DNA of 64,000 nucleotides from Laguncularia racemosa (GCA_037954665.1 JBBMOL010000038.1:1488001-1552000); one strand, 5' to 3'; numbered from the stretch's first letter, positions 48,518-61,240 are shown. Translations and numbers: made by a program. The notes: generated by a model not told the origin, from the letters alone.

Positions 48518-50077
48518 ACTTAAAATAAATCTTTTAAGTGAATATATAAACAATTGTTTATTAGATAGTATTATAATAGAATAATATTATACTACAGAAT
48601 ATTTTAAGTGAATATTATATATATATATAATATGTATTAAGTGAGATTTAAAGTATTTTCCCTTAATTTGGCATGTTTTTGAAGAATTTGAATTTTAATT
48701 GAGTAATATTTTGATTTTAGGGTTTTGATGGATAATTGAATTAAAAAGGAAGAAAAGGAATCTAATTTTATTCAATTTGGAGTTAAATAGAAGAATTTAT
48801 AAAGTTTTGAAGATAAATATGGTTCAAACATGACTATGTCTAGAGCGTGTTGAATTTGAAGTATAAAATAGAGAGTTACATGGGGGCTAGACACGACCAT
48901 GTTTGCTGGTCATGTATCTTTCGGAGATAATTAATTTTAAATGATGATTTAGACATGACCTTCATATACGACCTTGTTTAGGCTGTGTCTGTTGCAACAT
49001 CCAATTTTCCAAGTTTTTGATCGATGAATTTGATACAACTCAAAGCATGATTGTGTTAGACAATGTGTTGGTCTAAAACACAGAGTTTTTAATGCTCACT
49101 ATATAGAGGAAAAGGAGGTCTTGGCCAAAAAAAGAAAGAGAAGACATATTTTATTTATTTTAAGGTTTTTAAAGAGACTTAGAGGAAAAGCCAGTCTTGA
49201 CCAAAAAAAGAAAGAGAAGACATATTTTATTTATTCTAAGGTTTTTAGAGAGACTAGAAGGCTATTTCTTTATACTTCATGAATTGAGGGTTTTTCTTAG
49301 TTTTCTTTGATTTCCTTGATGATGCATGCATATACATCATTAAAGATTTCTGTTTTCAATATGATTAGAGCTTTAATTTTCTTAATATCTAGACTTGTAG
49401 ATTGTAAGATTATTATGTGATTAGATTTATTGCTATTCAATGAATTCTTAAATTTCTTGATTTATGCATATGTTTTTTATATTGTTTAGATTAATAGTTC
49501 TAAGGTATTATTCTATCTATTTGATATTATACATTAGGATTGGGAAATCTAATTTGTAATTAGATCTAGCATGTTTGAAGAAAATTAATGTAATCTTAGA
49601 GATAAGTTACATAGTTCTTTAAGAATTGATTAATTTATTTTTAAGGAATTCATTATTTTTAATGTGATATTTGAAATATGCTATTATAAAATATTCAAAT
49701 AGGTATTTTTAATATTAGGGTTAATAAGGTTGAAAAATTTATTAAAATAATTTATGAATTCTCCTTATCAATGAAATTAAGAAGGATTGGAATGAATTTT
49801 GTGAATATCACATAACAATTTATAAGAGAAACAAAGTTTAGATACTAGTTTTACCATTTTGAAGTTGATTATAATTTGTTTTGCTTTTCTTTCTTTCAAT
49901 AAAATCTTAGTTCATTAGTTAATATTCAGTTATAGGTTTTAGAATAATCAATCTTTATAATTCATCGGTTAGATAATAGGATATAGGATAGTATTGGTAT
50001 TGTTCATCCCTATGGAATAATATTTGTATTTAATACACTATATTACTAAATTTGATAGGTACACTTGTCTTCCATCA
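48472..50077 (+). repeat. 3' LTR of element C
   Basis: It runs from TGATAGGTGC to CTTCCATCA. It is about 280 bp longer than the 5' LTR because of a MITE-like insert (48512-48615) and a ~76-bp tandem duplication at 49118-49258 ('tcttg.ccaaaaaaagaaagagaagacatattttatttatt' twice). It is otherwise collinear with 22891-24217. Confidence 0.82.
48512..48615. mobile_element. MITE-like 104-bp insert in the 3' LTR of C
   Basis: ATATCCACTTAAAAT at the left and ATTTTAAGTGAATAT at the right are inverted repeats (14 of 15). The interior is AT-rich with no coding capacity. It sits in a TA run, so a TA target duplication cannot be verified. It is absent from the other LTRs of the family, which go straight from the TA run to '(a)tta.gtgagattt'. 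Confidence 0.5.
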
Positions 50078-50082
50078 ATTTC

Positions 50083-51098
50083 ATATTTCATTTTAGCCTT
50101 TTCATACTTCTTCTCTCTTTAATATTTTATTTCTTTAAATTTGTTGGATTCATTATACCTATGATGTTGGTCAAATGATGTTGTAATTTTATGTTTACAA
50201 TTATCTTTTTTATTTGTAAATGCTAATTTTACGAACACAATTTTTTTATATATTTATAACTATTTCATTTATTTACTTATAATTTTTAAGTCAATTAACA
50301 GGTCTAACCCATGGATAAAACACATTTATTAATAAGGTTGAGTTACAAATTCAAGTTTTTATTCATGAAGGGTTAATACAAATTGCTAGCTATACTTAGC
50401 TTTGTGTTGTTCATTTATAGTTAGGGATAAGTAGATATAGGGTGGGTAGGGTAAGAAGCTCTAATTTAAAGTTTAGTTAGTTAAATATAGAAATGGATAA
50501 AGTTTGAGTATCAAATGTAATATTTATCCTTAATTTATGAGCTTAGGTTTTTTTCTTTTTTCTGAAACATTTATTGGCCGGATTGGAAAATGCTGAGCGT
50601 GGAAATCGATTGGAAAAGCTGGGCAGTGGGCTCATGATGTGGGCCAGCTCTGGATGTATAATTGTTGGGCAAGGCTTGTAATTCTTGTTCAAGGGCATTA
50701 ATATTGGACCTTTGGACATGGGAGCTTGTAGGAATTCAATTCATGGACCTGGTATTTGTTGTTTTGAATTAATTTTGTTTATCTTTTCTTTTTGACATAT
50801 AATTCTTACACTTGATTTAATTTTTATGTATTTTTCGCTGAATCCACATATTTTTCCCGTCAAGAGTACAAAAACACATATATAAGTGTTGTATAAAATC
50901 AAAATAAAAGCATGTAATTTTTATACTTATTATGTAGCCTTAGAACTAGGGAAAAATCATGGAAGGTCTAATGTTGTCACAACTCCGAGCAAAATGAAAT
51001 TTATGAAAGTTCAAAAACATAGACGTGTCTATGTGTGCTTCAAATTTGTGATAAAGTGCATTAATTATACTAATTTCCTATAAAGTCATAAGAATAGT
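50083..51098. other. Spacer between elements C and B
   Basis: AT-rich with one less AT-rich patch (50570-50740, 'gctgggcagtgggctcatgatgtgggcc'). No gene, LTR or repeat is recognised. Confidence 0.5.
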
Positions 51099-51704
51099 AT
51101 AACATCTCGAAACTTGAGATGATTATTGCTTGCTATATATCCTTACTAGGTCAAAACACATAAAAACTCAAAATCTATTAAATTTTATCATCAATATCCA
51201 GATAATCATAATAGTTAATATAAACATTATCTAATTATATATAAATAAATGGCTTAACAATTACCACTCAATCTTTTCATATAAAAGAAACTAGAAAGAA
51301 CTACTGTCCTCAATAAATAAATCATATTCAATCCTCTATAATCAATTTAGTAGAAGTATAACAATAATCTCAGGCATATCTAAACTAAACATGTTTAATG
51401 TTTGTTTTTCTCTTCATTAGACTATCACTCCTCATAATACTTATACTTGACATTCTTCTTAGAATTCTGATTTGTATCCACTATGATCTCATCATATCTT
51501 ACAATTTCCCTTAAATTACATGCAATAGAAAAATGGTCTCATGAGATGTAAGCTAATACCTAATATAATGTATACCAACAAGCACACATGCATACCATAT
51601 TAGAAATACCAAGACAAACATAATACAATAGGATATCCAAACATAGTTTATTATCTTTTATATCATTTATTTGCAACATACAATTCTCATCATCATAACC
51701 ACCA

Positions 51705-51737
<33 letters not shown>

Positions 51738-51840
51738 ACAAAGGATACTCCCCTTTATCCATGAGTCTAATCCATATATAATTATACATATATGATAGTG
51801 AATACTCTTTACTGTTTATGAGTTCAAGAGTCCTTCCACA

Positions 51841-51883
<43 letters not shown>

Positions 51884-53089
51884 GGTTCATCCCCATTGTC
51901 CATAAGTTCATACCGTATATAATTTATACATATATGATAATGGTTATTTCTCACTGTCCAAGAGTCTAAAAGTCCTTCTATACCAAATACATGAATCCAT
52001 CTATACTATATCATCCAAAATCTACCTAGATCATTTCAGTATACAACTCCATTAAAGATAATGTCACATACCAATCATCATGGTGCCACCCGAGATAACC
52101 AACCCTCACTCAGTTCCTTAGGCCTAGCTAAGCACAATCACACATGACTAGTCATTTTCATTTTTCATATCAATTTATATTAAATTACATTTCTAGCATA
52201 ACATGCCCAAGTAACAAATACAGTATACACATACCTGATAAATAGTGAATGATTCCTCCACACTCCTATAATTTCTCAGTTATCATACCTATTCAAATTC
52301 ATAATTACGTACACTTAGAATCGTAAGTGAACAAAATACAATGAAATAGTGAGTGTCCTAGAATAACACGGTTGTGTGAATGGCCGTGTAGAGGAACATA
52401 GGAGAGAACACAGTTTTGTTAGTGGCCATATACCTTTTTATGTATTTTTACAATTTGACATGCTTAAGTGTACAGGTGTGTCTAGTGACCATGTACCTTT
52501 CTATACACATTCATGTTTTGACATAGGTAGGTACGTAGGTGTATACTTAACCGTATAGTACACTGTTCCATCTTAAACCCCTTTTTCCTCTTTTCCAATT
52601 GTTCCCCTAACCTAATTTCTATAAATCTATGTCTAATTGATCAATTTAATTTTCTAATCCTAATACATTATAAACATTTATGCACTTACTTATTTCAAAT
52701 CGCAATTGAGATCCTTGATTCACCTATTCTTATGCCCATTCTATCTTGCTCCTTGTTTCGAATTCTAATAATTCATTATCCAATTTACTTAGAGCTATAA
52801 ATCTATGATTCAATGCATGTATCTTAGTGATTGAAGCCCTTACCTAGCAAAAAGAGGTTGATTTTTACCGTGTTTCATTATGTCACCTTATGAGTTTCTG
52901 AGAGGGTTTCCATGATTGCAAACGTGCAAAATGAGAAAAGGGGAGCATTAGGTCAAGCGGGGGTTTAAATATCTTAACTTTGAAATGACCAAATTGCCAT
53001 CACCTCTTTAAGCGATTTACACACTTATCCTTGATTTAATTTAATAAATATTAAATATATATATATATATATATATATAAGAATTTACA
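51099..53089 (-). repeat. 3' LTR of element B (1991 bp)
   Basis: The plus-strand ends are TATAACATCT (right copy TGTAACATCT) and GAATTTACA. It holds (AC)n at 51706-51735, (TA)n at 51843-51882 and 53054-53079, and the palindrome ACACGGTTGTGT at 52366-52377. The 95-aa frame at 51667-51954 is microsatellite-driven. Confidence 0.83.
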
Positions 53090-53103
53090 TTATCCTCCTC
53101 TTA
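53090..53103 (-). other. Polypurine tract of element B
   Basis: The minus strand reads AAGAGGAGGATAA directly before the LTR end. Confidence 0.65.
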
Positions 53104-53119
53104 TAACAATTTTTGTTCT

Positions 53120-54540
53120 TGTAAGTTACTTAAATTGTGAAAGAGCTCTAATTCCTAAGTTGCTTTTCTCTTGATTTGATTATTCCACTGCACCTTGATG
53201 TACTTTATTACCCTTCTCCTTAAAATCTGCTCTTTATTATCCATAATCTTGACAGGTTTCTCTACTGTTTTGAGGTTTGGTTGTACTTTCAAAGGTTCTA
53301 AAGCAATGACCTGGTTTAGTTTAGGTACATATTTCCTTAGCATGGAGATGCGGAATACATCATGTACCTTGACCAAAATTGGTGGTAAAGCCAATTTATA
53401 CACCATTGGTCCAACTCTTTCCAAAACTTCGAAGGGTCCTACATACCTGGGGTATAGCTCTCATCTTAACCTAACTCTTACTATCCCTTTTGAAGGTGAG
53501 ACCTTTAGCAAGACATGTTCTCTTACTTTGAACTCTAATGGGTTTTTTTTTTTTCTACATAGGATTTTTTATGGCTTTGGACTAACTATATCCTCTGTTT
53601 GATTAACTTGACTTTGTTCACTGTATCTTGTACTAAGTTAGGTCCCAATATTTGTTTCTCACCCACTTCATCTCAATGTAAAGGCAATTGGCACTTTCTT
53701 CCATATAATGCTTCATAAGGTATCATCAGGATAATAGCTCAATAGCCATTATTGTTGGCGAACTGTACTAAGGATAGGTGCTCATCCTAATTCCTACCAA
53801 GATCTAGTGCACATGCCCTTAACATGTCTTCTAATATCTAGATGGTTTGCTCTAATTGACTATCCATTTGTGGTTTAAAAACTGTACTAAATTGTAATTT
53901 GGTTCCCAATACCCTATGCAAACTCCTCCGAAGTCTTCCTATATATCTTGTGTCTCTATTTGATACTATTGTGATCGATACCCTATGTAGCCTCACAATT
54001 TCCTTGACATATAATTGAGCTAATTTCTCAAGTTTCTACCTAATGCCTATAGGTATAAAATGGGTAGATTTTGTGAGTCTATCTACAATCACCCATATGG
54101 TGTCCATCATAGTCACAGTTTTATGTAATGCTATGACGAAGTCCACCACCACATGCTCCCATCTCCGTTCTAGTATCAGTCGAGGTTACAACTTGCCAAT
54201 AGGTCTTTGATGCTTTATTTTGATCTATTGACAAGTCAAACACTTAGACACATACTCTACAATTTTCCTCTTCATATTCTTTCACCAAGAATGGCACTTC
54301 AGATTTCTATACATCTTGGTACTCTTAGGGTGGACAGAGTACCTAGAATAATGCACTTCTTTCATTATCTCATTCTTTAGTTCAACTATACCTAGCACAC
54401 ATAACCTTTGACCATACCTTAACACTCCTTCATCTTCATTAAATTTTATCACCTTTCCTTCTTCCATCCATTTCCTAATTTCTTATAGTCCCACATCATT
54501 AGCTTCTGCAACTTTTATCCTATCCACCAATGTAAGTTGT
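53120..54540 (-). pseudogene. Integrase and C-terminal tail of element B
   Basis: Zinc-binding start HPKSTKMYRNLKCH with frame loss (54282-54467). The core is WEHVVVDFVIAL (first catalytic Asp kept), then DTIWVIVDRLTKSTHFIP. Later come FKPQMDSQLEQTI, with the Glu region kept, and LEDMLRACALDLG. The tail has YVGPFEVLERVGPMVYKL, ALPPILVKVHDVFRISMLRK, and a VQWNNQIKRKATWE end like the start of a chromodomain (53155-53424). Several stops interrupt. Compared with A, its catalytic residues look better preserved, but it is still non-functional. Confidence 0.8.
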
Positions 54541-54763
54541 ATGCATAAATTGGCCAATCTAGCCTTAACCTCCTATATTACAATCTCCAGATTTAATTTT
54601 TGCATATCTTCCTATATATTTCTTTAAGTGGTGATTAGAGTTTCCAAATTGCCATGTCTCTTCCTACTGAGTGCATTAGCAACCACATTTACTTTCTCAA
54701 GGTGATACTAAATCTCGATGATGTAATCTTTTATCAGCTCTAACCAACGTCTCTACCTCATAT

Positions 54764-56047
54764 TTAATTCTTTTTAGAAAAAAAGGTACTTAGGCTCTTA
54801 TGATTTATGAATATCTTGCACTTCTCCTTGTACAAATAATGTTTCCAAATTTTGAGTGCAAGAATAATAGCTGCTAATTCTAGATCATGAGTCGAGTAGT
54901 TCTTCTTATAGGCCTTCAATTGCTGGGATGCAAATGCTATAACTCTCTCATTTTGCATCAATACACATTCGAGCCCTTGGATAGATGTATCACTATACAC
55001 CACAATTCTTCACCACTAACAAGTAATGCTAGCATTGGTGTAGAACTCAATCTCTCCTTTAATGTCATGAAGCTTGATTCACATCTATCATCCTAAACAA
55101 ACTTCACCCCTTTTTAAGTTAATCTAGTTAAAGTGATTCTTAGCTTGGAGAATCTTTCTACAAATCTTCTATAATATCTTGTTAACCCTAAGAAGCTTTT
55201 GACCTCTATCATTGTCTTTTGCCTAAGCAATTCATTCGTAGCCTTTATTTTCTCAAGATCTATAGATAACCCTTCTTTACTAATCACATGGCTTAAGAAG
55301 GTTAATTGATTAAGCTAGAACTTGCATTTCTTGAATTTTGCATATAGCTTCACTGTTTGCAATCTATTCAACACCATCCTTAAATGCTGCTCATGGTCCT
55401 CTTCACTCTTAGAGTATATTAGAATGTTATCTATAAATAAGATGATAAATTTATCTAAATACACTTTGAATACTTAGTTCATCAAATCTATGAAAGTCGC
55501 CAGTGTGTTTGTGAGTCCAAATGGCATTACTTGGAACCTATAATGCTTGTATTGTGTCTTGAATATGGTCTTCTGAGTATCTTCTTCTTTAATCCTCAAC
55601 TGATGATACCTAGATCTCTAGTCAATTTTTGAGAAGACTTGAGCCATTTGTAATTGATCAAACAAGTCATCTATTCTTGAGAGGAGATACTTATTCTTAA
55701 TGGTGACCTTATTCAACTCCCTATAATCAATGCGCAACCACATACTACCGTCCTTCTTTTTCACAAACAATACAAGTGCAACCTAAGGTAAGATACTAGG
55801 TTTGATGAACTTCTTATCTAGCAACTCTTTATAACTACTTTAATTTTGTTAGTTTAGTAGGCACCATGCGGTATGAGGTTTTGCATATGGGAGCTATATT
55901 GGGTACCACACTTATGCCAAACTCGATCTCCCTTGTTAGAAGTAAGCTCCTTAGATCTTCAAGGAAGATATCTGTAAATTCCTTTACCACTTGTACTTGA
56001 TCAATTTTCACCACTTCTTTGAATTCAATTGTCACTAAAGCCATCAT
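54764..56047 (-). pseudogene. Reverse transcriptase-RNase H of element B
   Basis: RT start at 56047 (VVKEFTDIFLEDLRSLL). The catalytic box near 55440-55470 reads FIILFIDNILIYS: the second Asp of FIDD is Asn. KFKKCKF-stop-LNQLTFLSHVIS and a FLGLTRYYRRFVE segment follow (55150-55400). The RNase H frame at 54764-55003 has VYSDTSIQGLECVLMQN, HDLELAAIILALKIWKHYLY and FINHKS, where the usual TDHKS Asp is Asn. The copy is inactive. Confidence 0.82.
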
Positions 56048-56097
56048 GCTCTTACCTTATAGTTCATACATTGTTAATCTTATTGGTCTATATGCTT

Positions 56098-56466
56098 TTA
56101 ACTTGAAATAGGTTCTCCTTCTGATGTATAGAAATGGATCGTCATATTATGACAATCAATGGTTACATGATGTCTAAATAACCAATTCATTCCTGATATT
56201 ATGTCAAAGTCCATCAACTCCGAAAGTAGAAGATCTACAACCAGAATTTTACCTTGCACTTGTACACTAACCCTTTTACATATTTTTTTCAATCCTCTAT
56301 CCACACCCATCGGTGTACTCAAATTTAATACACTATCCAACACCTTAGCATGAATATCATGTATGTTTCTAAATGTATCAGACATACATGAATGTGATGC
56401 TCTAGTATCAAACAGGACATATGCATTAGCAAAATTTACCAATAGTGTACTTGCCAAGGTTTCCAT
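56098..56466 (-). pseudogene. Retropepsin-like protease of element B
   Basis: An open 122-aa stretch with VLFDTRASHSCMSDTF, where the active-site Gly is replaced by Arg. It also has the FDIISGMNWLFRHHVTIDC segment typical of plant Ty3/gypsy proteases. It is open, but lacks the catalytic DTG. Confidence 0.8.
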
Positions 56467-56519
56467 GTTTGGAGTGTCTTATTTCTACAATGCAAAAACT
56501 TGTGTTAGTGCTTTTCGTC

Positions 56520-57723
56520 TTGGTCCTGCTTGTTGAGGTCTATCAACATAGTTCATAACCTAGTTCCTCCCTGCCTATGCTAGCAGTACATCCTGCCTTC
56601 TCGTATTTGGGTAATCAACCATCCTGTGACCCCTCTATTTGTAAGGGGAAATAGAATGTAAGGGGTATTGATTTCTTTGTATAGGTCTTATTGCTATGTC
56701 TTGTCTTCCCACATGAAAAATAGGTACCCTCTAGCTACTTACATTTATTCAACTCATGTGGCCTATAGCATCTTAAGCATCGACAGCCCTAACCTATTGG
56801 GGAGGTCCTGACCTAAGAGTAAAGCACTACAATGACCAGAGGTTTGGTTTGCATAGTTTGAAGTCTCTTGCCCTTCTCTTATATGACAATTTCTTAGGTA
56901 AGTCTTTTCCCCAATACAATCTCGATCCCTAGTGTTCTCATCTCCTCAATTCTTTTACAGCTTTGTTATAGAAATTTGGCATTGTTTACCACCTCATAAT
57001 ATGTGTTTAATTGGAATAATTTCACTTTATGTTGTAAAGTGGGTTCCAAGCCCAATACAAATCAATGAGCCCTTGACTTTTCATCTATTCTAAAGGTTGG
57101 TGGCATGAACTTCACTAGGTGATTTAATGCTGCCTCATACTCATCTATAGATCTTTTTCCCTAGTATTAACTGTAGTAGGATGCCTTTCTTTTATCTCGT
57201 ATGCTACTCGGGAAATATTATTCAAATACCTTATATTTGAACCATTCCTAAGTGATGAGTCCTATAGTTAGTCTTGAAACACTCAACTACCATTCCAAAG
57301 TTGATCCCTTCAACAAATAGACAACATATTTCACCTTTTTCTCTTTGGGAATTTTTAGTGTTTTAAAGGTCTTCTTCAACTCATCAACCTACTACTCAGC
57401 ATCTAGTGGACCATTGACCTTAGGCTTGAATTTTCAATGATCCTATCGAATTGGTCCAAATTTATTGGTCCAACTAAGCTATCTCTAACCTCTCCCATTG
57501 TTTACCATTGTCTATTGTTTAGCAATTGTAGTTTTTGTATTTGTAGTTGCTACTGTGCCACCACTCCTACAATAGTATTAATCACCTCTAATAATTGTGT
57601 AGTATTGATACCATTACCCCCTAACCCATGCTGAGGTGGTTTGGGTGGCATCTGGTTATCAAGGGCATCACCTCTAGCTCTTGATGTTGATCTTAGTCCT
57701 AAACTTCTTTTAGGTATTCTACA
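56520..57723 (-). pseudogene. Gag of element B
   Basis: It starts like A's gag (IPKRSLGLRSTSRARGDALD, MPPKPPQHG; initiator Met now Ile) within 57550-57756. The capsid-like part and Cys/His motifs near 56620-56790 are broken by stops. Confidence 0.65.
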
Positions 57724-57894
57724 AAAATGAACAAGAGTTGTCTTAAGATATCGCACTTCTATTAATAATATGGTAAGTATAACTAGAAGGAAAATATATA
57801 TTTATAATCATCAGTCCCATTTACTATCCACTTATGTTATGTCTCACCGTCTTAAAGATTTTATTCCTAAGTAGGCTATAGATCAATAAACCTC

Positions 57895-57907
57895 GGCTTT
57901 GATACCA
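57895..57907 (-). other. Primer-binding site of element B
   Basis: The minus strand reads TGGTATCAAAGCC, followed by a seven-base gap to the LTR. It is a tRNA-Met-type complement. Confidence 0.7.
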
Positions 57908-57914
57908 CTTAAGT

Positions 57915-58587
57915 TGTAACATCTTGAAACTCGAGATGTGTGTAGCCTACCACATGTCCTCACTAGGTAAAGACACGTAAAGGCTTAGAATCTGCTCAAT
58001 TTCACCATTAACAACTAGATAACCATAATAGTCAATAAAAGCATTCTCAAAATATATATAAATAAGTGACTCAAAAATTACCAGTTGGTCTCTCTACATA
58101 AAGGAAACTGGAAAGTACAACTATCCTCAATAAATAAATCATATTCAATCTCCCACAATCAATACAATGGAAGCATTTGCAAACTTAAGTATAGTAATAG
58201 TCTCAAGCATATTTAAACTAAACAAAGTCATCTAATGTTTGTTTTTCTCTTAATCTAATTATTACACCTCATAATACACATACTCTACATTCTCATCAGA
58301 ATTCTAGTTTGTATTCACTATTATCTCATCATGTTCTACAATTTCTCCATAAGTCCTTGAAATTGAAAAATGGTCCTACGAGAGGTGAGCTAATGCCTAG
58401 TATAATGTATACTGACAATCACATACGCATGCCAAGCCAAAAATACCAAGACAAACATAATGCAATAGGATATCTAAACATAGTTTATTATCTTTCATAT
58501 CATTTATTTCCAACACACAATTCTCATCATCATAACCACCATACACACCTTACACACACATACATACATACATACATACATACATAC

Positions 58588-58630
<43 letters not shown>

Positions 58631-58898
58631 CAAATGGTGCTTCCTTTCGTCTATGAGTCCAATTTATATATAATTATACATATATGATAATGGGTACTCC
58701 TCACTATCCATGAGTCTAAGAGTCCTTTCATATCATCAATATATATATATATATTCCTATTATCCATGAGTTTATATCATGCATAATTTATACATATATG
58801 ATAATGGATACTCCCCATTGTCCATCAATCTAGGTGTCATTCCATACCATACACATGAATCCATCTATATCATATAATCCTAAATCTATCTAGATCAG
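57915..58898 (-). repeat. 5' LTR of element B, first part
   Basis: Starts TGTAACATCT and is collinear with 51099-52030. Contains (TACA)n at 58555-58590 and (AT)n at 58590-58629. Interrupted at 58898 by F. Confidence 0.82.
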
Positions 58899-59618
58899 TG
58901 ATGTGCTCAAGGGATCTCAATACCAATCAAAGAAAACAAACACAATTGATTCCAATTTCCAACTAAATGGCATGAACCTTAGGTTGAAGATGGAATCCTA
59001 ATTGCGTGAAACAAGAACAAAATAAGAATAACTAATTCCTTAACAGATATTACACACTAGTTGGAATTAGGATTAACTTGTAATTTGTTGATATTACTCA
59101 CAAAAAATCCAAGTCCTACTCGCCACAACCTTAGAAGAAGTTGATAAGAGTCTTATGAAATAGAGAAAAGCCTCTCTTTTCACGTGAAAATGGCAGCCAA
59201 ATGTATATCTCAAAAGTTTACTTACAAAACCTAATAAGTTAGTATTTATACCCTACTCTAAAATAATGAAAATTACAACATTGCCAAATAGTTAAAACCG
59301 GTCCTATGAGCCACTTGAGAACCAATTCTCCATGTGATAATGAGGTGTAGATGGCCGGTTCTTCTCAAGATAAAAAATGCAAACGAAATGAAGGTTGGAT
59401 CCACTTGTCTTTATAGATTCGGTTTGGTTCATAATGGACCGTGATTCAATCATAAACCAATTGCCATTATCCTTGGTTGACTTCTTGCAAAACCGACAAC
59501 ATGTACCTGCTACAATGTAAAGACAATTATTATATGATAAATAAAGATAAAATGTGGATGTTTGGGCTCATTCATTCAAATAGGCTTCCCATTGTTGGAT
59601 GCAGAGGTTTGATTCCCA
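58899..59618 (-). repeat. 3' LTR of element F
   Basis: From TGATGTGCTC to GATTCCCA. Collinear with 62488-63207. Confidence 0.88.
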
Positions 59619-59639
59619 TCTCCTCGAGCCTCTGAAAGA

Positions 59640-60346
59640 TTTGTCCCCAAATCTAAGGGGTCTTCTCCTGGACTGAAATCTTTTGTTTACAAGTGCTTAT
59701 CACCTTGAAGTATTGAGTGCTTGGCAGTTTTGTTGATCTGTTCTTGAAATTTGTGTACCTCAGTTGGAGACATAGGAGTCAAGATAACTCGTGCACCATC
59801 CTTTTGAAACACACAAGTGTTTCTGAATCCATCATGTAACACCTACCTGTCAAACAACTAAGGTCTGCCTAGTAGTATATGAAAGGCGCACATAGGAAGG
59901 ACATCACAGAAGATTTCATCATGGTATCTATCTCCTATACTAATAGGTACCTTAGTCCTCTTAGTAACATGCAAACTACCTCGTTCATTTAGCTAGTGTA
60001 ATTTATATGGATGAGAATGTAGACTAGTGACTAGTTGTAAGTTATTTGCTAATATAGCAGATACGACATTAGTGCAACTACTACCATTGATGAAAAGAAC
60101 ACATAAATTACCTAGAACTCGACAAGGAGTATGGAATAGGTTTTCTCTCTGTTCGTTTCTAACATCTGGAGATATAGTCATGACTCTACGCAACACATTA
60201 TTAAACAAATATTTATCATTTCCCTTGTCCTCATGCGTCTTAACATCATGATCATCATAATATTCCCATAGTACTATGGACAAATTTGTAGGCACAACAA
60301 CTTCTTCTTGACCATCCTCACTGTTTTCCTTTATAACAGTCATCAC
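59640..60346 (-). pseudogene. Protease of element F
   Basis: QRENLFHTP, then LFINGSSCTNVVS (relatives: IIDGGSCTNV; Asp to Asn), HPYKLH with the next Trp a stop, KVPISIGDRYHDEIFCDVLPM, HILLGRPWLFDR, LHDGFRN and ARVILTPMSP. It ends about 20 bases before the 3' LTR with no RT. Matches G (2058-2411). Confidence 0.8.
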
Positions 60347-60349
60347 CCT

Positions 60350-61240
60350 TTTATTGGGACACTAAGCTGCCATACGGCCAAAACCCATGCATTTGAAACA
60401 TTTGATTTGACGCATCTTTCCATTGGTTGCCCCTGGCACTGTTTGTTTAATTTCAGCCCAATTAATCTCTTTTCCTTTTCCAGCAACTTCCCTCTCCCTA
60501 TTAGAAGTAGTGGTATTTCTATCCACGGTCATATTATTTCCCCTTGTTCCCTGCTACTTACCTTGCTGATCATCTAAACCATGAAGTTTGGTAGAAGTTC
60601 CATACCTGTTACTTGTTGCTCGAAAAGGGTTGGATCGCCTCTATCTCTCCACTCTTAGGTCTAGCTGGATAGCCTCATCAAGTGTGTTATACCTTTGTAG
60701 CTCTATAATGCAGGCAATTTCATACTTTAACTCAAACACAAATCGTGCTAGGGTTTGCTCAAGAGGCTCAACTAACCCACATTCGAGCATCAGTGTCTCA
60801 AACTCCTATATATAATTATCACTGTTTTGCCTCCTTGCCTTAGTGTTTGGAGATGCATAAACAGTTCCCACTTGTAATTTTCAGGTATAAACCTTTTCCT
60901 CAATACCCGTTTCATGTCCCACTAGGTATGTATATCAGCCTCACCATCTCTTCATCTACTAACCACAAGATTTTTCCACAATAAGATTACATAACCTATG
61001 AATTCCACAACTGCAAGATGAACCCGAGTGTTATCATCAATCTCATAGCACTTGAATAGACCCTCAACCGTATCCTCCCCATCCAAATAATCATCTGCAA
61101 AACCCCTGCTATCGAATGAAGGCATCTGTAATTTCACATACTCTAATCCCCAAGGTGGTCTAAACTCCTTGTTTGGGTAAGGTTCATTTTCAAAATTATC
61201 ATCTCTTTCCTCCTTAAGAGCATGATAATCTCCCTCCATT
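60350..61240 (-). pseudogene. Gag of element F
   Basis: The frame at 60952-61239 has LKLQMPSF-like, YLDGEDTVEGLFKCYEIDDN and VHLAVVEFIGYVILLWKNLV, the gag capsid pattern. Near 60362-60410 a zinc-knuckle remnant reads CFKCMGFGRMAA-stop-CP: the His is Arg and a stop intervenes. Further upstream, 61240-61510 encodes a broken N-terminal part. Non-functional. Confidence 0.75.

Larger units (their letters stand above)
22891..50077 (+). mobile_element. Athila/Tat-like gag-protease retrotransposon C, host of nested insertions
   Basis: C has a 5' LTR (22891-24217), PBS, gag (three pieces), protease, a 3' tandem-repeat array, PPT and 3' LTR (48472-50077). ATTCC precedes the 5' LTR and ATTTC follows the 3' LTR, a near-perfect 5-bp target duplication. 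C's own sequence is only about 7.2 kb; element D and hAT E, both inserted in gag, account for the other 20 kb. No RT, RNase H or integrase is present between protease and PPT, so C is structurally non-autonomous. Stops throughout gag-protease show it is dead as a coding unit. Athila/Tat affinity rests on the gag sequence and the TTTTTGGCATCGTTGC-type PBS. Confidence 0.85.
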
